Positions 21,316 through 31,600 of a DNA stretch of 64,000 nt are shown here, piece by piece. The DNA comes from Allacma fusca. Lineage: Eukaryota > Arthropoda > Collembola > Symphypleona > Sminthuridae. The translations under genes were made by a program, and so were the position numbers. Location of the stretch: NCBI GenBank assembly GCA_947179485.1, contig OX359247.1, forward strand, positions 29,240,801-29,304,800, written 5' to 3'. The notes beneath the pieces were generated by a model, which saw nothing but the letters and a program-made list of their open reading frames with translations, was not told where the DNA came from and made no database searches. How positions within the stretch are numbered: position 1 is the stretch's first letter; the number at the start of each line of letters is the position of its first letter.

Positions 21316-22102
21316 TAGTATTTATTAGAAATTAGATAAGTATTATAATTGTATGTATAGGAGCATGATTTCGGACAGTTTTGTGTAGAATTAAATGCTC
21401 TTTAAATTTAGCCATTGCACGGTATTGTGGGAGCAGTGGTACTTTAGTATCTTTTGTGTTTATGGGGTAATATTGTAAGTAATAAAGTATAATAGCGTTT
21501 ATTACAAATGAAGATAATTATTACAATTTTAATTATAATAATATAATTTCGGACAGTTTTATGGAGAATTAAATGTTCTTTAAAATGAGCCATTTTACTG
21601 TATTGTCGGAGCAGTGGAACTTTAGTATCCTTTGATTTAAGTAAATATTTAATGTAAATTAGTCTGGATTCGTAAAATTTAGCAAAATGTACTATTGATA
21701 TGAAATGAAAGTAATTATCAAACCAAATGTAATAATTTAAAGTAATGCAATAATATGATTGGTAATTTAGTAATTCACAATGTAATCAAATGTATGCAAT
21801 GATATTATGATTGATAGTAGAAATGAAATAAAGATCAGATTGCTTTTAGAGTTTATCAAAGACGGATGTGCTTCTGATTCCTCTTACTTTTTCATCTTGT
21901 AGTAAAAGTGATTACAAGTGAAAATAATAGTAATTTCACTAAGCTAAAGATAGCTCCAGTTAAAGCTTACAACTTTAACTTGTATTTAAATTGAAGTACA
22001 CAGCTTCCTCTGTGGTGGTCCTTCGTGATCCTACATATATTTGAGTTTTATAGACACGTTAACCGACCCGATTGACTATAATGACTGATGCGTCAAATAA
22101 CA
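21297..22102 (+). repeat. BEL 3' LTR (806 bp)
   Basis: It pairs with 5663-6468, with at least four substitutions seen by eye and no length difference. It carries the same internal 88-bp duplication. Its ATG at 22081 reads in frame into the interrupted gypsy-1 RT to its right. Confidence 0.95.
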
Positions 22103-25100
22103 CAAACATTATTGAACCCACAGACTCTCCATATGCAGTTCCAGTTGTACTTTGCAAAAACTCGTCTCCAGATGGATCCAAAACATCATACAGATTCTGT
22201 TGTGACTTCAGATTAATAAATACGAAAACAAAAAAACCAGTTATCCTTTGCCAAGAATCGATGACGCATTAGATAAATTACATGGCTTTAAATATTGTAG
22301 TACCCTAGACCTTTTCTCAGCTTTTTACCAAATCCTAATGGATCCGAAAAGTAAACACAAATCAGCATTCACTAGCCCTGACGGAAATTACGTTTGGAAC
22401 CGCATGCCATCTGGATTTGTCGACAACCCATATTCCTGGCAACGATTAATTGATAGAGTACTTGGTAACCTTAAATGGAGCATCTGCCTAGTTTTTCTAG
22501 ACGACATCCTGATTTTCGCAAAATCCTTTGCAGAACACAATCGACGTTTAGAATTAGTTCTACGAGCACTTCTACAAGCAAACCTAACTTTAAAACCCAG
22601 CAATTGTCAATTCGGGATGCAGGAAGTGAAATATCTAGGACACATCATTTCCAAGAATGGTATTCTCCCTAACTCTGAAAAAAATCAGGGCCGTTCAAGA
22701 TTTTCCAACACCACAAAAAGTTAAAGACGTGCGTTCATTTGTATCACTATGCTCATACTACAGAAAATGTATCCCCAACTTCGCCAACATAACACATCCT
22801 TTGAATCAATTACTACAGAAAAATACGCCATTCATATGGAATGAAAAATGTTCTACTTCATTTAACCTGATGAAAGAAAAATTAACTTCCGCCCCTGTCC
22901 TCGCTCATTGTAATCCAAACACAGACATCGAAATACACACTAATGGAAGTTCCTTATACGGTATAGGATGCATATTTATGCAAACTGAAAATGACGAACG
23001 ACATCCTATAGCTTATTCATCAAGAAGTCTAAACAAGCACGAAAAAGCCTGGGCCGTAACTCACATAGAAATGTCTAGCAGTAATCTACGGTGTAGAAAA
23101 AGCAAGACCCTATATTTTTGGAAAACATTTCAAAGTTGCCACAGACCATTGTTCATTATGCCACTAATGAAAACTAAAGAATTAAAATCAGACAGACTGT
23201 CAAGTTGAGCATTAAGATTACAAGAATACGATTTTGACATTGTTTATAATTCTGGAAAGAAACACGCCCACGTAGATGCCCTTTCAAGATATCCAACGTC
23301 AGAACCAACTCCTACAGAAGACTTATATATCATACTTACTATCAATCAACGTACCATCAACAAACCCTGAAACACATCGCCTCATAATACACCAAAACCA
23401 AGATCCACAACTCTGCCCCATTATAAACCATCTAATCAAAACTAAATTAAATTCTTTCAACAACTATTACCTTATCAATAATATTCACTGCAAGTCCAAA
23501 CCAAACTACAGCAAAAATATATTTAAGATATGCATTCCAAAATCCTTACAACAAGAAATAATAAATTCTGTTCACAACAACCCCACTGGTGGTCACCTAG
23601 GAATTTTCAAGACACTTCACGCTCTTCAGAATAGATACTATTGGAAAAACATGAACCAGGATATCACAAAATTTATGAATTGTTGTGATATTTGGCAAAA
23701 TTACAACCGACGTAATTTTGTCAATCCGGACCAATGTGCCCTCTAGAAACACCAGAAACACCCTTCCACACACTAGGCATTGATTTTCAAGGACCCTACC
23801 CTGAATCTGAAAAAGGAAACAAATTCGCTCTAATAATCAATGACCATCTCACACGTTATATAGAAGCAGCTATAGTACCTTCTCAAGACTCTTATAACGC
23901 CATAAAATCAATAACCAACTTAATACTACATCGTCACGGAATCCCATCAAAAATAATTGTAAACCCAGGAACAGCATTCACATCAAATGAATATCAATCA
24001 TTTTGCAACTACTTTAAAATAGAACTAATCACCACTCCACGTAATTGCGACGGAAGTAATGGTCTAACAGAAAAACAACGATACTCTTAAAAGAATCATT
24101 GCCAAATTTATACAAAATGATCAGTGAATGGGAATTATATTTACCATGGGCAGTTTATGCACATAATATTACCACTAGACATGTTCATACCGTTCTTGTT
24201 TAAAATACCGTAATTACCATTACCGTAAAGTGGAAAAACGCCGGTAATATTTTTAAGGTGCGGTATCGTAAATTAATCCGATTATGGTAAAAACACGAAT
24301 ATATGTCGATTGTTATGGTATGTGTGTAAAGATATGAAGTAAAGAACCCAACATCAGTTATTCAACAATCAGTTTAGCGTCTTTGACGTCAATTAATGTG
24401 AGAGTATTAAATGTGCAGAAATTCCTCCTAAAATAAGCTAGTTTGAAAAAAAATCAAATTTCCTTTTTTACATTGGTATGAAAAAATATGAAAATCATAA
24501 AATATAGAAAACGATACCGAATTCTTCGACCTATCTTCTAGTATTTTTTTCTAAACTAAATCTTTACCAAATTTGGTCGTACTTATATTAATTTAGGAAG
24601 TGACTTCCCATCTCCTTCTCATAACAGGTGAAGTAGCATCATGCCGTCAGACCGACTCAAAAAATGACTCCAAACGTTTGAATTACTAGACGCACGACTT
24701 GGTTTAGTTTCTAAATAATCAGTTCAATTAAGTTTTTTTTCCATATTGACACTACACACAATCTTTATTGTCGAACGAATTCCTTTCAATTTTGAGTTAA
24801 ACTCTTTTTAATGAAAATTCGAGTATGTAACACCAGATATTTTATGAGCCTTCCGCAAGACTGACGATATCGTATGGAGTTACGATATCGCTTCAAAAAA
24901 CCGAGAATTATCGTACCTAAACCGTACCTAAATTTTTTACGGTAATTACGATATTAACGTACTACGAAACCGTAGTTGACATGTCTCATTACTACACATA
25001 GAGTCACAAGATTTTCTCCATACTACTTATTGTACGGACGAGAACCAATACTACCATGCGATAAAATAATTCCACCTCTGAAACAATACTTAGAAGATTT

Positions 25101-25440
25101 TAAACCACCTCTCAACGCTAAACGTGTAGCATTTTCTAGAAACACTGTAAAACAAGTAACTGAACAGTTTCGACGAAAAGAAAAGCAAAAATTCGATACT
25201 CTACACCCCAAAATCCCTTTTCACATCAATGATTTGGTTCTTGTTGCCCACTTCACCAGAAAACCTGGTTTTGTATAAAAATTCATGCCCCATTGGAAAG
25301 GACCATATGAAATCATTGACCAATTAAACCCCCGCAGTTTTAAATTAATTAACGAAAGAATGGGAAACCCTAACAAAATAATCACCATGAATACACATCT
25401 AAAACATTACCACCCTCCACTTACCAGTGATGATATCTAA
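22103..25440 (+). pseudogene. pol: gypsy-1 pol, second part: RT, RNase H, integrase; heavily broken
   Basis: The RT core resumes with an S-P-Y-A-V-P-V-V phrase near 22127. The catalytic loop reads F-L-D-D-I-L-I-F near 22494-22517, and Y-L-G-H-I-I follows. Frameshifts sit in A-runs near 22225 and 22680, and others follow after 23080. RNase H shows I-H-T-N-G-S where T-D-A/G-S is expected (D to N). The integrase zinc module has C-D-I-W-Q where C-x-x-C-Q is expected. The second integrase Asp is also changed (V-N-P-G-T-A-F instead of S-D-x-G-T). The integrase is split by the 24185-24977 insertion. Pol ends at TAA 25438-25440. Given these changes the copy is dead. Confidence 0.85.
24185..24977. mobile_element. 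MITE-like non-autonomous insertion (~0.8 kb) in gypsy-1 integrase
   Basis: The gypsy-1 integrase frame breaks at about 24184 and resumes near 24978. Both edges carry GACATGT (24178-24184 and 24978-24984), a 7-bp direct repeat that fits an old 7-8 bp target duplication. The ends are imperfect inverted repeats built on TACCGTAATTACC-type words ('accgtaattacc' near 24208, 'acggtaattacg' near 24939). No ORF of transposase size is present. The duplication size points to the hAT group or a relative. The edge positions could be off by one or two bases. Confidence 0.6.
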
Positions 25441-25489
25441 CCATACAAAAATCTCAACCATCAATTTTCTTTAACACTTACAGATTAAA

Positions 25490-26001
25490 ATGGATATAAT
25501 GGAAACTGAACCCTCAATGGAGGATTTGCTGATTATAGAAGCTACATCTGGAGAAGACTTTACGAAGTTCATCTCTCCTACTCCTACAAAATCCCCTGAA
25601 CCGACTTTTCTATCTTTTATTAAAGACGTGAATGCTGCCCTCGATTTAAGTGAACTCCCATCTTAACCCGTAAAACAACGACTTACTCCTGGAAAAAACT
25701 TACACTACAGAACTAAACCTGAAATTAAACACTCTAACCTCGTTGACGAATAGCGTATGGACATTGACATCACTTTATCTCCAAAATCACCGACAACCTT
25801 AACAAAATTGCCTCATCGTCAAAATGGTTTCTAGGAGGATACGAACCATTACCAAATTCGAACCCAACATACCTCACTCATATGGGCGACTCGAAAGGAA
25901 TTTGATATGGTAACAAATGGCTCCCTCACCCAAGATTCATTCTACAAAAACTCACCAAGAATTTCCCAAAAGGAACAATCAGAGCACCGAACACCTTGAA
26001 A
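25490..26001 (+). pseudogene. gypsy-1 third reading frame after pol, three stops
   Basis: An ATG 49 bases after the pol stop opens a frame that continues about 170 codons with only three in-frame stops (near 25663, 25752 and 25831). The first 58 codons are intact and acidic (M-D-I-M-E-T-E-P-S-M-E-D-L-L phrase). A second frame is also open from about 25820 to 26160 and reads coding-like (G-I-W-Y-G-N-K-W-L-P-H-P phrase), so a frameshift near 25830 is possible. No signal peptide or membrane segment is seen. The family is unknown. Confidence 0.4.
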
Positions 26002-26040
26002 ACACCAACACCAAACCAACCAACCACCCCCATTTCTCTT

Positions 26041-27745
26041 GTTTCAATAGCAAAACAGAATTTGAAATGTACCATTGTAAGGCCTAATTATCTTCCCAAG
26101 TTTATCTCAATCATTGCAATAATTTGTGTTTACTTTCCACCTCAACTACCTAAGTGTATTCACTTCAAACTCTTCTAAAATTTAGTTACACAAATTGATA
26201 ATTTAAAAATCAAGTATAGTAGCCCAGGAATATTCTTAACTGGAGATTTTAATCATTGGAGGTATGAAAGGAGATTTTGTAATTCTGTGCAACTCAAACA
26301 GCTAATTTATGGCCCTACACACTGTTCACATAACTCACACCAACTTTCTACCATTGATTTAATATTTACAAACTTAACTCAGTATTATTTAGACCCACTC
26401 ACACTCCCACCACTGGGCAATAACAAACATGGTCACATTATGATCAAATACATACTTAAACAGGAAGTATCCATAAATTGTTGCAAAACAAGAACAGTAG
26501 TACGTGATTTTTTTTATTTAAACAAATCTAGGTTCGCAACGTTACTAAATGAAATTGACTGGTCTCCCTTATATAACAGCAGGGACATAAATGAAATGAG
26601 TGACTTTATTAATCACTCACTGATGAGTGCTTATCAAGCTGCATTCCCCTTTAAGGAAAAGGTGATAAACACTAATCAGGCAACCTGGGTCACTAGTAAA
26701 ATTACTATGTTAGCTGAAAAGTTAAAACATTTGAAGTACACGAAGGATAGAACTTATAACAATACCAAAACCAAGATTAAAAATTAATTAAAGCAGAAAA
26801 GGTCAAATTCAGGGAACTCATTTGCACAAGAATACAATTAGGAACGGTGGACTGGTACAAAGCTGTTCGTACAGCATGCAATTAAAAAAACAATCATGTA
26901 TTGATAAATTGGCAAAAACTCTTGAAATCCCGGACAAAATTAAATTACTAAATGATCTTAACAAGTTTTTTCAGTGATAAATAGTACGTATGAACCAGTC
27001 TCGCGATACACATTAGCTCCATTTGCTGAATCGGATTCACCGTCAATCCTTAATGCCGTCCAAGTACTCAACGCACTTGAAAGATTGACCAGTAACAAAT
27101 CAAATATTCCAAACGGCTTCCCTCCAAGTATTATTAAAGAATTTGGGTGCCCAACCATTTACACATATTTTTAACTTTTCGATTGGCAACGCTATTGTTC
27201 CAATTGACTGAAAAGTAGGGTATATAACTCTTGTACCCAAATCAGAAGGAATCGCTACCTTTAATGATGTTAGACCAATTACCCAAGCAAATCTCTTTTC
27301 TAAAGTTCTGGAAAACTTTATTTTTAGTAAATTGTATGATCAAATTATACATACAATTGAACTCAATCAATATGGTACTATCTGAAATGCCTCCACGTCT
27401 CACTATTTAACTAAAATCTTTGAGTTTATATACAAAAATCTAGATAAGCCTAATCATTACATAATTGTTGTACTGTTAGATCTAAAGAAAGCATTTGATC
27501 TTGTTGACCATAATACCTTAATCCAAGTACTAATCGAACTAAATATTAACTCCAATGATATTGTTGTTGTGGGACTTTCTGAGAGGTAGGCAGCAATGTT
27601 ATAGGGATGGAAATACTTTGTCTGATGTCCTCAACATAAACAATGGAACACCTCAAGGAACCAAACTAGCCCCCCTCCTATTCGTAATAATAATAAATAC
27701 CACTATAACAAAATTCAATACTAAATATGGGAAAGATCCAGCCTA
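26041..27745 (+). pseudogene. decayed LINE: endonuclease and reverse transcriptase remnants
   Basis: The endonuclease is visible as an R-P-N-Y-L-P-K phrase followed by V-Y-F-P-P (near 26076-26142), then T-G-D-F-N-H-W near 26240 and the S-T-I-D-L-I-F phrase near 26350. The linker has a W-V-T-S-K-I phrase near 26687. RT motifs follow: the N-K-S-N-I-P-N-G phrase near 27096, D-V-R-P-I-T near 27267, L-L-D-L-K-K-A-F-D near 27475 and N-G-T-P-Q-G-T-K-L near 27645. The F-A-D-D box and everything after it are missing. Several stops and frameshifts interrupt it. It is an APE-type non-LTR element, of CR1/L2/Jockey-like general type, but I cannot fix the clade. Confidence 0.75.
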
Positions 27746-28090
27746 GCTTGTCTAGTTTTGGTCATTCACCACGTTAGACAATTCTTACCTACTCTTTTTG
27801 GAATCTCACAAAGTGAGCTACCCTATCTACTTTTACTAAGTGCTTACCTATAATTATTGCTATTGAGCTACGCTGATCCAACATAAAATCCTACAATATA
27901 TTATATATATCTGGAGCATATATATATTGAAATTATTCAACAATCATTTCTGATGAAATTACTGTGGCTACCAAGTTCAATACATGGATACTGGATAAGA
28001 GCGAGGACGGGGAAAATATATTCCTTGGTACATTTATTTACGAATTATTCATTTCATCTATACGAAAATTATTATGTACAAAAGTAGTTT
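27746..28090. other. intergenic, no recognised feature
   Basis: This is AT-rich sequence with a short 'tatatat' patch near 27900-27930. One frame from about 27955 to 28093 is open and ends at the LINE insertion site, but it matches nothing I know. Confidence 0.4.
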
Positions 28091-28103
28091 TATAAGGCAA
28101 TGC
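28091..28103. repeat. 13-bp target-site duplication of the LINE (left copy)
   Basis: TATAAGGCAATGC at 28091-28103 recurs exactly at 32155-32167, directly after the element's TTA tail. A 13-bp duplication is typical of target-primed reverse transcription. The left copy contains the ATG that opens ORF1. Confidence 0.95.
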
Positions 28104-28672
28104 CAAGGATACAAACAAGTATACAGACCATGACTTTGACGAAAAAACTCACCGACATCCAAGAAGTGATGACTGGAAGGATTGAGATATTGGAAGCAAG
28201 GGTGGATGAATTGGAGGGTGAAACAGAAGCACTGAAAACAAAAGTTGAAGCTCTACAGGACGAAAACCACGAACTACAAAAGAGAGCAAGCGTCGCTGAA
28301 AATAGAATTGACCGCATCTATAGGAAAAACAACTTAGTATTCTACGGTCTAGCGGAGAGGAAAGAAGAAACACGGCATGAACTGCAAGAGAACGTAAATA
28401 ATTTTATCCGAAATGAGATGGAAATTGATGAAATTTTTATTGACAATGCATATAGGGTTAGAACCGGAGCGAAAGGGAAACCGAGGGCGGTGATAGTGAG
28501 TTTCGTCCGACTTAGTGAGCGGGAATCGGTGCTAAATAGAAAGCGAATACTGAAGTCAAAAAACATCCAAGTTTTCATCACGCCAGACATGAACAAAGAA
28601 GAGGCAGGTAAAGCCAAGAAATACAGAGAGGAGAAACGACAGCAAAGGAAAAGTGCGGACACAGAAAACTGA
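28100..28672 (+). CDS. LINE ORF1: coiled coil plus RRM-like RNA-binding protein, N-terminus donated by target
   Basis: About 190 codons end at TGA 28670-28672. Residues ~10-75 form a strong heptad coiled coil rich in E, L, K and V, for trimer or multimer formation. From about residue 73, R-K-N-N-L-V-F-Y-G-L opens a fold like the RNA-recognition domain of L1-type ORF1 proteins, with A-Y-R-V-R-T-G and the A-V-I-V-S-F strand following. The tail is strongly basic (K-K-Y-R-E-E-K-R-Q-Q-R-K). It acts as a nucleic-acid chaperone packaging the element RNA. The ATG at 28100-28102 lies in the target duplication, so the native N-terminus is missing. Confidence 0.85.
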   Translation: MPRIQTSIQTMTLTKKLTDIQEVMTGRIEILEARVDELEGETEALKTKVEALQDENHELQKRASVAENRIDRIYRKNNLVFYGLAERKEETRHELQENVNNFIRNEMEIDEIFIDNAYRVRTGAKGKPRAVIVSFVRLSERESVLNRKRILKSKNIQVFITPDMNKEEAGKAKKYREEKRQQRKSADTEN

Positions 28673-31600
28673 GGAGGTGGCCGGCCCTTACAACTAAAAG
28701 AAAAATTAAATAAGATTATATTCTGGAACGTACGAGGTTTGAAAAATCAATCAGCTGAAAAACTGCATACATTAAGAGAAGAAGATCCAAGTATTTTTTG
28801 TATATGTGAGACGTGGGTGAATGACTTGAAGTCATTAACTAATTGTAAGTATATAAATAATTTTGATATGACATGTATAGAAGCAAGGGAGACAGGAGGA
28901 AGACCAGCAGGCGGACTAATTGTAGGAGTTAAGAAAGAATTGAAGGATAAGGTTGAGATATTTGAGGAAGAGAGAAGGTACGTGGTGCTTAAAGTTAATG
29001 AAGGATATGTTATTTTTATGTACATCTCGCCAATAGAGGATATTAAGCTGTGTAATAGAATACTACAAAAATACATTCTTAAGACAAACAACGTAATTTT
29101 ATTGGGGGACCTTAATGCAAGAATTGGGAAGCAAAGCGAGATGGAATCGTATGAAGACACACAGTGGCACAACCTTAAAAAGGAGAGAAATTCCCAAGAT
29201 GAAAAAATAAACAAACGAGGTAACACACTTATAAGCATAGTAAATGACAACAACATGATAGTATTAAATGGAAGATCGAAGAAGGATGCGGAAGGATATT
29301 TTACATTCAGTAATCATATGGGAGCAAGCGTAATTGACATTGGTATGTGTAATGCCGACTACGTGCAGATTATACACGATTTTGAGGTCTTGAAATGTGA
29401 AGTGTCAGATCACAACGCAATTGTCTTATACTTAGAAAGGGGTCAGGAAAAAAGAAAAACCAAAGTGAAATGTAACAAAATACACTGGGACAACAGAAAG
29501 AAAACGCAATTCACGGAGAAATTAGAAGAAATAACCGCAAGAAGATACCATAGGATGTGCAATATGTCAGAGTTTAATGAATGTATCAGGGAGGCAGCCG
29601 TAAGTACAGGTATGACGTGCAAAGGATATCACGTGATCGGTAATAATTCTGGCCCAAGGTGGTTCAATGAGGACTGTAAAGAAATGAAGAAAAATGTAAG
29701 GAAGTGTATTCACAAACTCAGAGAGAAAAATAAAACCAACTTCATAACAAAATTAGAAGATTTACACAATGCGAAACAAAACTACAAGAAAGTGTGTGCA
29801 CAGATGAAGAAATCATATTTTGACAAAATCACGAGAGGGATAGAACAAGCTAGAAACTCAAACGAATACTGGAAGTCCATAAATTGCTTTAGAGACCCAA
29901 AACATACTTTCGTTGAAAATGAAATAACATCTGAAAAATGGGAAAACTATTTCAGAAGCATATTCGAAGTCGAACAATTGCCAGGAAGAGGGGTCCAGCC
30001 ATACATAAATAATACATCGAAAGAAGAACCGAGAATTGACCAAACTGAAGTGATAACAGCACTACGTAAATTAGCAAACAACAAGTCACCAGGAAATGAT
30101 GGGATTCCAAATGAAGTTTGGAAGAACATTGATGAACGAACACTAGAAAAACTAACAGAAACTTTTAATAATATCTTAATTGGAGAAATACCGGACTACT
30201 GGGGAGAAATACTAACGGTACCTATTTATAAGAAGGGCGACAGAGAAGAACCAAAGAACTATAGACCGATCTCTCTACTAAACACGGTGGTGAAGTTATA
30301 TACTATAATACTAGCGGACAGGATTAAGAATCAATGTAATGAAAGAGGAACCATATCAGAAAATCAAGCAGCATATCAAGAGGGGAAAGGATGCTTGGAA
30401 CACATTTTCACGTTAAGCTCGGTAATATACAAGCAGCTCGCAAAAAGAAAAGGAAAGCTGTACACACTATTTGTAGACTTAAGCCAAGCCTTTGACTCCA
30501 TCATACACGAATTACTATGGAACAGACTAAGGGAAGAAGATATCAATGAAAAACTAATCCTAAAAATCAAAAGTCTGTATGACATCGCAAAAACTCAAGT
30601 TAGAGGCAAAGAAGGGAAGAGCAATTTCATAAAAATATTAAAAGGGGTCTTGCAAGGAGAAACATTATCGCCGACGCTATTCTCAGTATATATAGACAAG
30701 ATTGTTAAATTATTACAAGAAAGAAATTTCAAGGGGATCAAGATGAACACGACAATAATCACCATACTATTATATGCTGACGACATGGTACTCATGGCAA
30801 AGACTAAAGAAGACCTCCAGAAACAAATAGATGTGCTTAAGAAGTTCTTTGAAGAAAATAATCTAAAGGTCAACCTGGACAAGACCAAAGTGATGATCTT
30901 TACCAGGAATGGAAAACACAGAAATGATGACATCATTACGTGGGGCGAGAAAGAAGTGGAGATCGTGAAGTCCTATGCATACCTCGGGGTACCTTTCAGA
31001 AATACGGGATCGTTTAAAATGGCCAAAGATCTCTTCATAGGAAAAGCAAAGAGGGCAGAAGGGAAACTCTTCGAGGTATACTACAAAGCGAAAATAAAAG
31101 ATACAATAAGTCATTTGAAACTCTTTAATGCATTAGTTACGTCAACGCTCCTGTACGCATTTCCAGTATGGGGTTTGAAGTATACTAAGGAAGCCGAAAT
31201 GTTCCAGACGCAATTCCTAAGAAGACTGACCGGCACATCCAATAGCACTCCATCCTATGCTCTGCGGTTAGAACTAGAGACGGAGAACATAAAATGCTCA
31301 ATATTCAAAGCCAGTGTAAACTTCATCGACGTCTTCATATTAGCAAGAAAGAACGCATCATTCACAAGAAACTGTCTGGAAGAAAGTAAGAAAAGGGATA
31401 GAACAAAATGGAACTGGCTAACAGACATGGAGAAATTATGTACAGAAGCGGGCATTATAGAAGATTTTCAGAAATTCCTGCGAAACGGAGATGAAAACAA
31501 GAGGGAACTTATTGCCAAATACTATCTTTGGTCAGTGAACGAAGACGTCAGAAGTATACAATCAAGTGAAAAACTGTCCCAGCTATCACTAGTTAAAAGT

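Larger units (their letters stand above)
5663..22102 (+). mobile_element. BEL/Pao LTR retrotransposon inserted in gypsy-1 pol, itself split by gypsy-2
   Basis: Two 806-bp LTRs (5663-6468 and 21297-22102) begin TGTTAC and end AATAACA. Flanks are CACAC (5658-5662) and CAAAC (22103-22107), a 5-bp target duplication with one later change. Inside are a primer-binding site, gag, and pol in BEL order (protease, RT, RNase H, integrase). Integrase is interrupted at 11368/20617 by gypsy-2. I count at least four LTR differences by eye (for example 5669 A against 21303 T, and 6428 C against A), so this is a fairly recent insertion, older than gypsy-2. Three nonsense codons and two frameshifts make it non-autonomous. 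Confidence 0.95.
3170..26005 (+). mobile_element. gypsy-1: decayed Ty3/gypsy-type retrotransposon, split by BEL and a MITE
   Basis: Pieces of one element lie in order on the + strand: an upstream frame (3176-3573), gag with a CCHC knuckle (3577-4578), protease and the start of RT (4566-5662), then after the BEL insertion the rest of RT, RNase H and integrase (22103-25440), and a third frame (25490-26001). All parts carry stops and frameshifts, and two catalytic residues are visibly altered. I found no LTR pair. The left boundary is set at the end of the minisatellite and the right boundary where LINE sequence starts, so both are approximate. It is the oldest layer of the nest, since everything else here is inserted into it. 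Confidence 0.8.

Noticed and set aside
22072..22272. Separate small gene starting in the BEL 3' LTR
   Set aside because: It is the LTR start codon running by chance into gypsy-1 RT; not an independent gene.
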